Below, one piece after another: positions 52,210 through 60,862 of a DNA stretch of 64,000 nt. Where the stretch lies: contig CAWDYI010000016.1 in the NCBI GenBank assembly GCA_963806395.1, forward strand, positions 124,001 through 188,000, given 5' to 3'. The notes beneath the pieces are model-generated. The model saw nothing but the letters and a program-made list of their open reading frames with translations. It was not told the origin of the DNA and did not search any database. Source of the DNA: DASSUW01 sp963806395. Lineage in GTDB: Bacteria > Actinomycetota > Thermoleophilia > Solirubrobacterales > Solirubrobacteraceae. Positions within the stretch are counted from its first letter, which is position 1. Every line of letters begins with the position of its first letter. The position numbers and the translations under genes are program-made.

Positions 52210-54279
52210 GCCGTCCCGCCCAGGGTGAGGATGAGCGCTCGCGGACGGATGCACGCCGGCGCGGCAGCCCGGCGGCACGACCGTCGTCGAGTCGAGCTGC
52301 TCGACGATCGCCGGGCCCTCGAGCGATCTGGTCGGCGGGCAGGTGCGCGCGAACGTAGACGGCCGTCTCGACCGGTCCTTGCTCGGCGTCGAAGATCGCG
52401 CTGCGTGCGCCGGCCGGCGGACCGTCACCGCTGCTCGGCGGCGGACGCAGCTCGTGCATCGGCCGCAGGCCGAGCCCGACCGACGCGCGCTGCCACCACC
52501 TCCGTCTGGCGACCCGGGCGCGGCGTGGCCGAAGGTCCGCTCGTGCAGCGCGTGGAACGGGCCGCGGCGGCCGCCGCTCCCTCGCCCGGCGCACGGGGAC
52601 GCGGAGCGCGTGCTCCTGGCCGAGGTATCGGATGTCGAGCGAGCGCTCGAGGCGGCGATCGGTGCTCGGGGCCACGCCGTCCACCTGCGAGCTCGCGCGG
52701 CGCCTCGGTCTCGAGACTCGGCGAAGGTCTCCTCGACCACGGCATCGGCCGGCGTTCGGTCAGCGCGAGCAGCGGCGCGACGCGGTCGTGGCGGATGTGC
52801 GGCCGAGCAGGCCGAGCGCGCTGAGCAGCCCGGGATGCGGGGGATGACCGCGGCGCCGGCATGCCGAGCGCGCGGATCATCGAGGCGGCGTGCAGCGGAC
52901 CCGCTCCGCCGCCGGCGACCAGCACGAAGTCGCGCAGGTCGTCGCCGGTGGCGCCGGCGGCGCGGCGGATCGCGCCGGCCATGTTCTCCTCGAGGACGGC
53001 GAGGACACCGAGCAGCGGCGGCCGTCGAGCTCGACGCCGAGGGTCGCGGCGACACCGCGAGAGGGCGGAGCGGGCGAGCGTCCGCGTCCAGCGGCAGCTC
53101 GCCGCCGATCAGCCCCTGCGGCGAAGCCGGCCGAGCACGAGGTGGGCGTCGGTGGCGTGGGCTCGCTGCCGCCGCGGCCGTAGCGGCGGGACCGGGGTCG
53201 GCCCCCGCGCTGTGCGGGCCGACGTTGAGCGCCCCGCCGGCATCGACGGCCGGCGATGCTCCCGCCGCCCGCGCCGATCGTCATCGATCTCGATGTGCGG
53301 CACGTTGACCGGGACGCCGTTCGGCAGCGTCATCTCGGTCGCCGATGCGGGGCGCGCCGCCGATCGACGACGCCGATGTCGGCGCTCGTGCCGCCGACGT
53401 CGAACGTCACGCAGTCGCGAGTACCCGCACGCCGCGGCCTCCGGCGCGTGCGCCGCCGATCGCCCGCCGCCGGACCGGACAGGACCAGCTGATGGGCTGC
53501 CTCGCCGACGACGCGGTCCGACGGTGCCGACCCGCCGTTGGACTGCATCACGAACAGCCGCGCGTCCGGCAGCGACTCGCCCAGCGTGACCTCGAGACCG
53601 CGCAGGTACGGATCCATGCGCGGCGCCAGCGACGCGTTCACGGCTGCGGTCGCGAACCGCGGGTACTCGCGCGGCTCCTGGCTGATCGCGGACGAGCGGC
53701 CGACGTAGACGCGTCCGGCGCGCGTTCGGTTCGACGATTCCTGGATCGGCCGCTCGTGCTCGGGGTTGAGCGAACGAGAACAGGCACGCGACGGCGATCG
53801 CCTCGACCCCGGCGTCGAGCAGGCTGGTCGACCGCCGCCAGCACGTCGCTCGGGTCGACCGGCTCGAGCTCGTGCCAGTCGCGTCCATGCGGCCTCCGAC
53901 CTCGAGGCGCAGGTCGCGCGGGACGAGCGCCGGCCGCGGGCGCTGGCGGAGGTCGTACAGCTTGCGGCCGCTGCTGCGTGCCGACCTCGAGCACGTCCCG
54001 GAACCCGCGGGTCGTGATCAGTCCGACGCGCGCGAGGTCCCCGTGATGATCGCGTTGGTCGCGATCGTCGTGCCGTGGGTGACCGAATCCACCGTCCGTA
54101 GCTCTTCAGGCGTGCCCAGGGAGCCGACGCCCTCGAGCGACCGGGGCCTGCGGCGCGGCCGGTTGCGACGGCACCTTCGCCACGCGCACCTCGCCCGTCG
54201 AACGGTCGACCATCACGCAGTCCGTGAACGTGCCACCCGTGTCGATCCCGATGCGATGCTGCAGGCGCGGCGGTGCCAT
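52206..54279 (-). pseudogene. HyuA-like hydantoinase/oxoprolinase subunit, many frameshifts
   Basis: A HyuA-type ATPase broken into frame pieces. It begins properly at 54279 with LQHRIGIDTGGTFTDCVMVDRSTGEVRVAKVPS. The next frames give SVTHGTTIATNAIITG (54040-54090), LITTRGFRDVLEVG (about 53985-54025), QEPREYPRFATAAVNASLAPRMDPYL, VLSGPAAG, CVTFDVGGTSADIGVVD (about 53370-53410), and near the end EGPAIVEQLDSTTVVPPG. At least seven frame changes lie between 53.4 and 54.2 kb. It ends at 52206, where GCATGA couples it to the HyuB-like start. It sits directly behind the LacI operator C. Confidence 0.8.
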
Positions 54280-54283
54280 TCGC

Positions 54284-54304
54284 CGGAGTATGCCAAATCG
54301 ATTT
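54284..54304 (-). promoter_or_regulatory. LacI-type operator C, before the HyuA-like gene
   Basis: AAATCGATTT (54295-54304) is a perfect 10-bp palindrome; GGCATACTCCG follows on the minus strand with CATACT as a likely -10. It lies between the LacI stop and the HyuA-like ATG, 5 bases from the latter. The longest match of the three sites; see 47020-47039 and 46891-46904. Confidence 0.75.
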
Positions 54305-54331
54305 ATACCGCGCAGGCGCGCCGTCGGCGCC

Positions 54332-55390
54332 TCAGCGGCCAGGCAGTGCCGCGCGGCCGCCGCGCCGGGTCGAGCTGCGCTCGTGGAGCGTCGACGCCGT
54401 GATCCGCGGCGCCTCGACCACGGCACCCGCGACGCGGGCGATCAGCATCTCCGCGGCCGCGGCGCCCTGATCGGCCGGCCGGGTGTCGATCGCGGTGATG
54501 GGCGGCGACGCCTCGCGCGCCTCGTGGGTGTCGATCCCGGTGGCGACCATCAGGTCGGCGGGCACGTCGAGGCCGCGCTCGCGGGCGGCGCGCAGCACGC
54601 CCGAGGGGAAGCGCGACGCCGGGGCGAAGATCGCGTCCGGCGGGTCCGGCCCGTCGAGCAGCTCGCAGGCGACTCGGTACGCGCTGTTCTCCAGGCCATG
54701 CGGGCTGGTGGGCACGAGCAGCGGCTCGTGGCCGCGCCGTGCCGACCACGCTCGATACGCGTCCTCGCCCTCGACGGCCCAGGCGATCTCGGCGTCGAGG
54801 CGCAGGAACGCGATGCGGGATGCCCCGGCGTCCGCGAGGTGGTCGAGCATCATTGTCACGTCGGCCTCGTTGTCCGCCTTCACGTACCACCGGCTCTCAG
54901 GGCGGCCGAGGTCGCACTCGATCGTGACGACCGGCAGGTCGAGCTCCTCGAACAGCCCCACGAGCCGATCGCTGCGCACGGGATCGCAGACGATGCCGCC
55001 GTCGATCCCGAGGGCGTCGAGCTCCTCGGCGCTCGCCACCGGCGGGATCAGGAGCAGCGAGTGGCTCTGTGCGAACGCGAATCCCGCCGCGGCGCTGGCC
55101 TGGATCATGTAGAGATCGAGGCTGAGCATCTCGATCTGCGTGTCCGCCTCCTCGAACGCCGGGACGACGAAGCCGATCACTCCTGTACGGCGGACACGTA
55201 GGGCCCGCGCCGCCCGGCTCGCGCGGTACCCGAGCGTCTCCGCGGCGGCGACGACGCGGGCCCGCGTGGCCGGGTCCACGCGCCCCTTGGCGTTGAGCGC
55301 GTGCGAGACGGTGGTGGCCGAGACGCCGGCGGACGCGGCCACGTCGTAGATCGTCACCCGCCGGCCCCGGGGGCGACGCTGCGGGGCCAT
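54332..55390 (-). CDS. LacI-family transcription regulator
   Basis: A 352-residue LacI/GalR-type regulator. The DNA-binding helix-turn-helix with hinge is VTIYDVAASAGVSATTVSHALNAKGRVDPATRARVVAAAETLGY (about 12-55). The periplasmic-binding-protein-like sensor domain has TGVIGFVVPAFEEAD, ADNEADVTMMLDHLADAGASRIAFL, and the C-terminal TAIDTRPADQGAAAAEMLI. The HyuA-like gene follows 52 bases after its stop, with operator C between. Three matching operators (46891, 47020, 54284) make it the likely regulator of the whole amine/amide locus; its ligand is unknown. Confidence 0.94.
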   Translation of the reverse strand: MAPQRRPRGRRVTIYDVAASAGVSATTVSHALNAKGRVDPATRARVVAAAETLGYRASRAARALRVRRTGVIGFVVPAFEEADTQIEMLSLDLYMIQASAAAGFAFAQSHSLLLIPPVASAEELDALGIDGGIVCDPVRSDRLVGLFEELDLPVVTIECDLGRPESRWYVKADNEADVTMMLDHLADAGASRIAFLRLDAEIAWAVEGEDAYRAWSARRGHEPLLVPTSPHGLENSAYRVACELLDGPDPPDAIFAPASRFPSGVLRAARERGLDVPADLMVATGIDTHEAREASPPITAIDTRPADQGAAAAEMLIARVAGAVVEAPRITASTLHERSSTRRGGRAALPGR

Positions 55391-55448
55391 GGGCGGCTGA
55401 CTGTACCAGCGGTGTGAGTGGTCTCGACAGGTGTGCGGCGGGCGCCGG

Positions 55449-56555
55449 CTACGTCGGCGCGGCGGGTTCCTCCGTCGGCTCGTCGAGCGTCGGCTCGTCG
55501 GGCGTCGGCTCGACGACCGTCACAGCCGCCGGCGCCGTGATCCCCACGATCTCCTGACGCTCGCGGGTCACGCCGGCGGTGTCGCTAAGGGCGCGCGGGC
55601 TCGCCTGGAGGCCGCTGCCGCGGAGGCGGGCGAGGCGGCTGAGCAGGTCGAACCAGAACGGCGCCCCGAGATTGAGCGCCGCGATCGCGATCAGCCAGCC
55701 CGGTATCGACGAGAACACGTTGTCGGGCGCGTTCGCCCCCCAGCCGACCGGCAGGCCGAGCTCCTCCACCGCGTCGATCGCCTGCGCCGCGCCCTCGGGT
55801 GAGTCCGACTGGGCGGCGATCGAGGACACCGCGCCGCGCACGGCGGCGTCGTTCCACAGCGACGTGGCGACCTGCACGGTGTCGACGTTGAGCCCGACGA
55901 CCACGATCGTGGCGAGGATCGCCAGCGCGACCTGGACCTTGCGCTTGTACCAGCCGGACGCACGCTCCATCGAATCGTCGAACAGGTGCTCGACCTGGGC
56001 CCGGAAGTTGTCGAGCGTGCCCTCGGCGTTGACCGACGCCTTGCTGATGATGTCCTTCAGCTGGCCGTCCGGAAGGTGGTCGGCCGCCTTCTTCACGGCC
56101 GCGAAGATCTCATCGTCGGTCCGGTCCAGCAGCGACTTCTCGGCCGTCGGGCCCTCCGGAGAGCCGGCGGCGAGCGCCTCGGCCAGGGCGAGTGAGAAGG
56201 CCCGGGGCGGCAGGTACGACGGCCTTGCGCGCCGCCGCTTGTTCGACTCCGGGTCGCGGACGAGCGCCTTCATCCGCCAGTGGCCCCACAGCGTCGTGAT
56301 GACCGGCTCACCGGGCTTGATCGCGACGGGCTTCGCCGGGTCAGGCGGGTCGACCCGACCGAGCCACGACTTCAGGCCCTCCTTCGCCTCCTTGTCGCCG
56401 ACCAGGTTGCGAAGGGCGTCCTCGAGCGTCTTCGCGCGCCAGCCCAGGACGTTGGCGATCGTCTCGTTGATCGACGCGAGCGCCGTGCTGAGCAGGAAGA
56501 ACAGGACGACGAGGCCGATGGCCACATCGAGGATTTCCAATCCACCCAGATTCAT
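55449..56555 (-). CDS. Multi-helix membrane protein of unknown function
   Basis: A 368-residue protein. An N-terminal helix (LEILDVAIGLVVLFFLLSTALASINETIANVLGWRAKTLEDALRNL) is followed by a soluble middle of about 170 residues, two helices (VQVALAILATIVVVGLNVDTV and IPGWLIAIAALNLGAPFWFDLLSRL), and an acidic proline tail with repeated D/EEPT (EPTPDEPTLDEPTEEP). The helix-soluble-two-helix layout with LLSRL and RL-rich end is familiar from uncharacterised membrane proteins, but I cannot name a family. GGGAG precedes the ATG at 56553-56555. It is alone on its strand between LacI and the cytokinin-dehydrogenase-like gene. Confidence 0.75.
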   Translation of the reverse strand: MNLGGLEILDVAIGLVVLFFLLSTALASINETIANVLGWRAKTLEDALRNLVGDKEAKEGLKSWLGRVDPPDPAKPVAIKPGEPVITTLWGHWRMKALVRDPESNKRRRARPSYLPPRAFSLALAEALAAGSPEGPTAEKSLLDRTDDEIFAAVKKAADHLPDGQLKDIISKASVNAEGTLDNFRAQVEHLFDDSMERASGWYKRKVQVALAILATIVVVGLNVDTVQVATSLWNDAAVRGAVSSIAAQSDSPEGAAQAIDAVEELGLPVGWGANAPDNVFSSIPGWLIAIAALNLGAPFWFDLLSRLARLRGSGLQASPRALSDTAGVTRERQEIVGITAPAAVTVVEPTPDEPTLDEPTEEPAAPT

Positions 56556-56639
56556 GACACTCCCTTCACACCCTCGTTCGCTCAGGTCATCCAACCCGAT
56601 CGCGGGTGCTCAGCGCAAGGGACGCTCCAGGTCGAGCTC

Positions 56640-56653
56640 CCCAGGATTCTGGG
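56640..56653. promoter_or_regulatory. Palindrome copy 1: CCCAGGATTCTGGG
   Basis: CCCAG-GATT-CTGGG, 39 bases before the ATG of the FAD oxidoreductase; a half-site GAATCCTGGG follows at 56677-56686. The same 14-mer occurs at 60834-60847. A shared operator is likely. Confidence 0.6.
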
Positions 56654-56691
56654 ATAGGCGTGTTCCGGTTGCTGGTGAATCCTGGGCCTCG

Positions 56692-58143
56692 ATGAGCATC
56701 AGAGACACACGGCTCGGAGGCTTCACGCGCCGCGACGCCATCGCCGGCGCGGCGGCCGCCTGGGCGACCACGACGGCGATCCCGGCGCAGGCCGCGCAGC
56801 GGTCGCGTCCGCTGCCGAATCTGGATGGTGAGCTCCGCTTCGACAAGGCGACGCGGCGCGCTGCCGCCGATGACTTCGGGCACCTCGTACACAGAGCGCC
56901 GGAGGCCGTCCTGCTCGCGCGGTCCCGCGATGACGTGGCCAAGACGATCCGCTGGGCCGGCCGACGCGGCCTCAGGTTCGCGGCGCGCGGCAACGGCCAT
57001 TCGACGTTCGGGCGCTCTCAGGTCGAGCACGGCATCGTGACGGACATGTCGAGGCTCCGGAGCATCGGCGCCGTCGAGGGCGACCGGATCGTCGTCGAGG
57101 CCGGCGCGAAGTGGAGCGAGGTGCTCGGCGTGACGCTTGCGCAGGGAATGACGCCGCCCGTCCTGACCGACTATCTGGAGCTGTCCGTCGGTGGGACGCT
57201 GGTCGTCGGCGGCGTCGGCGGCACCACCTCGGCGTTCGGCGTGCAGGCCGACAACGTGATCGAGATCGAGGTCGTGACCGGCACCGGCGAGACGATCGCC
57301 TGCTCGGCGGAGCACCATCTCCACCTGTTCGACGCGGTGCGCGCCGGCCTCGGTCAGGTTGGGGTCGTCACCCGGGCCACGCTCAAGCTCGTCCCGGCGC
57401 CGGAGTCGGTGCGCCGCTTCCTGCTGTTCTATCCCGACCTCGACACCATGCTCGAGGACGCTCGGGCACTCGCGGGCCAGGATCGGTTCGACGCCGTGCA
57501 GGGCGCCATCCTCGCCACGCCCGGCAACGGCTTCGTCTTCCGGCTCGACGTGGCCAGGTACTTCAACGCACAACCGCCGGATGACAGCGAGCTGTTCGCC
57601 GGCCTGTCCGACGACGCGGCGCGCCGGGAACCGGCGACGATCGCCTATCGCGACTACCTGTACCGGCTCGCCCCGCTGGAGGCGGCGCTGCGGGCCAACG
57701 GGCAGTGGGACTACCCGCACCCGTGGCTGACGACGTTCATCGGCGACCGCCAGGTCGAGTCAGTGGTCGATACGGAGCTGGCCGCGCTGCAGCCGCCATC
57801 CGACCTCGGTCCGCTCGGCCAGATCGTGCTCTCCCCGATCCGGACGTCCGCGATCTCCAGCCCGCTGCTCCGGATGCCGTCCGACGAGCTGTCCTACGCC
57901 TTCAATCTGGTCCGCCTCCCCGCGACCGACGACCGCCGGGCAGCGCGGCGCCTCGTCGAGGCCAACAAGGCGACCTACCGGCGCATCAAGGCCGCCGGCG
58001 GCACGCTCTACCCCGTCAGCGCCCTCTCGCTGTCCCGACGCCAGTGGCGCGACCACTTCGGCCCGGCCTTCGCTCAACTGGAAGCCGCCAAGCGAAGGTT
58101 CGACCCGGATAACACGCTCACGCCCGGCTACGAGGTGTTCTAG
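56692..58143 (+). CDS. Tat-exported FAD oxidoreductase, cytokinin-dehydrogenase-like
   Basis: A 483-residue flavoprotein. The twin-arginine signal is FTRRDAIAGAAAAWATTTAIPAQA. The FAD domain (PCMH type) has RFAARGNGHSTFGRSQV, where the histidine can bind FAD covalently, and VGGTLVVGGVGGTTSAFGVQADNVIEIEVVTG. The C-terminal cytokinin-binding-like domain ends RFDPDNTLTPGYEVF. The architecture matches plant and actinobacterial cytokinin dehydrogenases, which cleave N6-side chains; alternatives are other amine or alcohol oxidases. The ATG (56692) follows the CCCAGGATTCTGGG element by 38 bases. Confidence 0.88.
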   Translation: MSIRDTRLGGFTRRDAIAGAAAAWATTTAIPAQAAQRSRPLPNLDGELRFDKATRRAAADDFGHLVHRAPEAVLLARSRDDVAKTIRWAGRRGLRFAARGNGHSTFGRSQVEHGIVTDMSRLRSIGAVEGDRIVVEAGAKWSEVLGVTLAQGMTPPVLTDYLELSVGGTLVVGGVGGTTSAFGVQADNVIEIEVVTGTGETIACSAEHHLHLFDAVRAGLGQVGVVTRATLKLVPAPESVRRFLLFYPDLDTMLEDARALAGQDRFDAVQGAILATPGNGFVFRLDVARYFNAQPPDDSELFAGLSDDAARREPATIAYRDYLYRLAPLEAALRANGQWDYPHPWLTTFIGDRQVESVVDTELAALQPPSDLGPLGQIVLSPIRTSAISSPLLRMPSDELSYAFNLVRLPATDDRRAARRLVEANKATYRRIKAAGGTLYPVSALSLSRRQWRDHFGPAFAQLEAAKRRFDPDNTLTPGYEVF

Positions 58144-58204
58144 CCAGAACGCCGGCGCCGGCCGGGCCGATGAACCGATTCGGCGGGTTCGGGAGAGTAG
58201 GGGT

Positions 58205-58813
58205 GTGACCCTGCTGCACACCGCGGCGCGACCGCGCTCCAGCTCCGATGCCGCGGCAATCGCCGCCTCGCTCGAGTCGCCGGCCGCGTTCGCCGTCGTA
58301 TTCGAGCGTCATCACGCGGTCGTCCATCGCTATCTCGCCCGGCGGATCGGTCGCGATCTCGCCGACGAGCTGGCCGCCGAGACGTTTGCGGTCGCCTTTG
58401 CCAAGCGCGGTCGCTACGACGTCGCCGTCGACGACGCTCGCCCCTGGCTGTTCGGCATCGCGACCAAGCTGGCGCACCGTCATTGGCGTCGCGAGGAGCG
58501 GGAGCTGCGCGCCTACGCGCGGAGCGGCGTGGACGCGGCCGCGCCGTCTCCCGCCGAGCGGGTGACCGCCCGCGCCGACAGCGCCCTCGCCGGTCCGGCA
58601 GTCGCCGCTGCGCTTGCCGCACTGACCGCCGACGAGCGCGACGTACTGCTGCTGTACGCGTGGGAGGAGCTGGACCAGCCCGAGATCGCGGCCGCCCTGT
58701 CGATCGCGCTCGGCACCGTCAAGTCGCGCCTGCATCGCGCGCGCGCGCGTGTCCGTCAATCGCTCGCAGCTGCCGGTGAGCTCGACCTGCTGAGGCCCGA
58801 GAACGATGAATGA
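58205..58813 (+). CDS. ECF-type RNA polymerase sigma factor
   Basis: A 202-residue ECF sigma. Region 2 is FAVVFERHHAVVHRYLARRIGRDLADELAAETFAVAFAKRGRYD with DARPWLFGIATKLAHRHWRREERELRA. Region 4 is LAALTADERDVLLLYAWEELDQPEIAAALSIALGTVKSRLHRARARVRQSL. Its last codons overlap the next gene by 8 bases, so the CU044_5270-type protein is its probable anti-sigma partner. The GTG start is 61 bases after the FAD oxidoreductase stop; a weak GAACC repeat lies between. Confidence 0.93.
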   Translation: MTLLHTAARPRSSSDAAAIAASLESPAAFAVVFERHHAVVHRYLARRIGRDLADELAAETFAVAFAKRGRYDVAVDDARPWLFGIATKLAHRHWRREERELRAYARSGVDAAAPSPAERVTARADSALAGPAVAAALAALTADERDVLLLYAWEELDQPEIAAALSIALGTVKSRLHRARARVRQSLAAAGELDLLRPENDE

Positions 58814-59753
58814 GCTCGATCTGATCCGATCCTTCCGCGCGGACGTCCCCGGCCCGAGCGCCGCCGCGACCGCCCGCGCCGAAAACGCCTGGCGACCCAC
58901 GAGGCGCCGGCGCGTCTCGCGCTGGGCGCCGCGCCTGGCGGCGGGCACTGCCGCGATCGCCGCTGTCGCGGCGGCGGCGCTGATCGTCCCGTCCGGCGAC
59001 GATGGCCGGCTCGGCGCCCGGTCCGCCGAGGCCGCGCAGACGCTCCGGCACGCCGCCGCCGAGGTGCGCGGCCTCCCGCGCGCGCTGAAGCCGGGCGAGT
59101 ACTGGTACGTGCGCAGCAGGACCGTGTCGTCGACCAGCGTCGAAGGCACGGGCGGCGCGTACACGGTGATGGGGATGGAGGTGCGCGAGGAGTGGACCGC
59201 GGCAGACGGCTCGCGTCGCTGGACCACCCGGCAGGCCGGGCCGCTCCGGTTCCCCAGCGCCGAGGACCGTGACCGCTGGGAAGCCGACGGCCGTCCCGGG
59301 CTCATGTCACCGCCCTCCGAGGATCGGACGCGCACCGGCTTCTACGTCGGCGTGAGCAAGTACAGCTACCGACAGCTGCTCGGCCTTCCGCGCGACCCCC
59401 AGTTGCTCTACGAGCGTCTCCATGACGCCGCGGTCGAGTGTCAATGCGGCAACGGCGTCGACGACCAGACCTTCGTGGTCGCGATCGAGCTCCTGCGCAC
59501 AACGCCGGCTCCCGACGACCTCCGCGCGGCGATCCTGCGAGCAATGTCGCTCATCCCGGGGATCGAACAGCGCGCGGAGCGCGACGTCGTGGGCCGCCCG
59601 GGCGTCGGCGTGGCGTACAGCGGCAGCCAGGGACGCCAGTCCCTGATCGTCGACCCGGCGACGTACGCGATGCTGGGCGAACGGAACGGCGGCGCGGGCG
59701 GGACCGCTGACCTCGAGTCGGGAATCGTCAAGTCGACGACCGCCCGCCCGTGA
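58806..59753 (+). CDS. CU044_5270 family protein, probable membrane anti-sigma partner
   Basis: A 315-residue protein. It starts MNELDLIRSFRADVPGPS, the hallmark of the CU044_5270 family, followed by one membrane helix (LAAGTAAIAAVAAAALIV) and an exterior domain with GEYWYVRSRTVSSTS, EVREEWTAADGSRRWTTRQAGP and DPQLLYERLHDAA. Members are typically coded right after an ECF sigma factor and are thought to act as its anti-sigma or sensor; that is inference from position. It ends with GRQSLIVDPATYAMLGE. Overlaps the sigma stop by 8 bases. Confidence 0.88.
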   Translation: MNELDLIRSFRADVPGPSAAATARAENAWRPTRRRRVSRWAPRLAAGTAAIAAVAAAALIVPSGDDGRLGARSAEAAQTLRHAAAEVRGLPRALKPGEYWYVRSRTVSSTSVEGTGGAYTVMGMEVREEWTAADGSRRWTTRQAGPLRFPSAEDRDRWEADGRPGLMSPPSEDRTRTGFYVGVSKYSYRQLLGLPRDPQLLYERLHDAAVECQCGNGVDDQTFVVAIELLRTTPAPDDLRAAILRAMSLIPGIEQRAERDVVGRPGVGVAYSGSQGRQSLIVDPATYAMLGERNGGAGGTADLESGIVKSTTARP

Positions 59754-59765
59754 CCCCACCTACAT

Positions 59766-60779
59766 CTACCGTGCGCGCCCGTTCAGCATGGCCAGGAAGT
59801 GCTTCTCGAACGCCTGGGCGTCGGCCGCGACGCCCAGGCGGATCCGGGCGCCCCGCGGGTCGACAACCGTCCGGCCCGCCTCCACCCCCCTCTGCACGAC
59901 GGTCAGCCTGGTGCGCTCGTAGGTCACGAAGCGGCCGGTGATCGCCGCGGCCGCGTTGAGCGGGTCCCACCAGTACATGAGGCCCTGGCGCATGAACTCC
60001 CGCACGTCGGGGTCTGCGAGGATCGTGACGACCGTCGCGGTCGCCACGGTCGTGTCGTCCGCCGCGAGCCGGTCCGCGAAGTCGAACGTGATCGGCACGA
60101 AGTCGGTGGCGTTGAGCGCGGTGAGGTAGACCTTGCCCGACAGGGCGGAGAAGACCCTCTGGGCGGCGGCCGGATCGGCCCAGAAGTTGAACTCCTGCCC
60201 GTGATCGATGCCGTCGCCGGCGCCGCAGCACAGGTTCCCGTGCGTGGTGCCGGCACCCATGATGAACACGCGCTCGATGCGCCGTGCGAGCGAGGGGTCG
60301 CGCGCGAGCGCCTGCGCGACGTTGGTCAGCGGACCCAGCGCGATCAGCGTGAACCTGCCCCGCGGTGCGGTCAGGATCCGTGCCGCGCGGCCCTCAGTCG
60401 GTACGTCGGGGCAGCCCACCGAGTCGCTGAGCGCGGCCGAGTCGTGGACCACCCGGTCGACGTAGCTGCGGATCGCCTCCGGCAACGGGTTGGCGCCGAG
60501 CGCGTCGCCGTCGGACACCGGGACGTCGCGCAGCCCATGCTTGCGCACGAGGCAGCGCGCGTGGCTCAGTCCCCGGCCCGTGTAGCCGGCGCCCGACAGC
60601 GAGACCGTGACCGCGTCGAGGTCGATGAAGCCCTGGCGGTCGGCCTGCGCCAGGTAGGCGAGGGTCGCAGCGTCGTCGAAGCTCATGTCCGCGTCGACGA
60701 CGACTCTCGGATGGGCGTCCGCGGCCAGCGGCAGGGCGGCGCAGATGACCATCGCGAGCAGCAGGATGCGGGTGCGCAT
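59766..60779 (-). CDS. Secreted nucleoside hydrolase-family protein
   Basis: A 337-residue protein. The signal peptide MRTRILLLAMVICAALPLAADA precedes an inosine-uridine nucleoside hydrolase domain with the calcium-binding DADMSFDDAATLAYL (family DxDxxxDD), ALGPLTNVAQAL, VFIMGAG and EFNFWADPAAAQRVFSAL. Near the C-terminal end the usual histidine-rich segment is modified (LMYWWDPLNAAAAI, with the D ligand kept). It would split N-ribosides outside the membrane. I start at the ATG at 60777-60779; the GTG-type start at 60797 adds six residues. A CCCAGGATTCTGGG palindrome lies 55 bases upstream. Confidence 0.87.
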   Translation of the reverse strand: MRTRILLLAMVICAALPLAADAHPRVVVDADMSFDDAATLAYLAQADRQGFIDLDAVTVSLSGAGYTGRGLSHARCLVRKHGLRDVPVSDGDALGANPLPEAIRSYVDRVVHDSAALSDSVGCPDVPTEGRAARILTAPRGRFTLIALGPLTNVAQALARDPSLARRIERVFIMGAGTTHGNLCCGAGDGIDHGQEFNFWADPAAAQRVFSALSGKVYLTALNATDFVPITFDFADRLAADDTTVATATVVTILADPDVREFMRQGLMYWWDPLNAAAAITGRFVTYERTRLTVVQRGVEAGRTVVDPRGARIRLGVAADAQAFEKHFLAMLNGRAR

Positions 60780-60831
60780 GGATCGGGCTGCGGGCATCCC
60801 GGCAGTGTCACGCCGCGCGTGGAGGATGGCA

Positions 60832-60849
60832 ATCCCAGGATTCTGGGAT
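60832..60849. promoter_or_regulatory. Palindrome copy 2: ATCCCAG-GATT-CTGGGAT
   Basis: Perfect 7-bp arms (60832-60838 and 60843-60849). It shares CCCAGGATTCTGGG with 56640-56653. It lies 53 bases before the nucleoside hydrolase ATG and just after the methyltransferase stop, so it could be an operator for the former or a terminator for the latter. Confidence 0.6.
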
Positions 60850-60862
60850 CGGGCGGCTGCGC

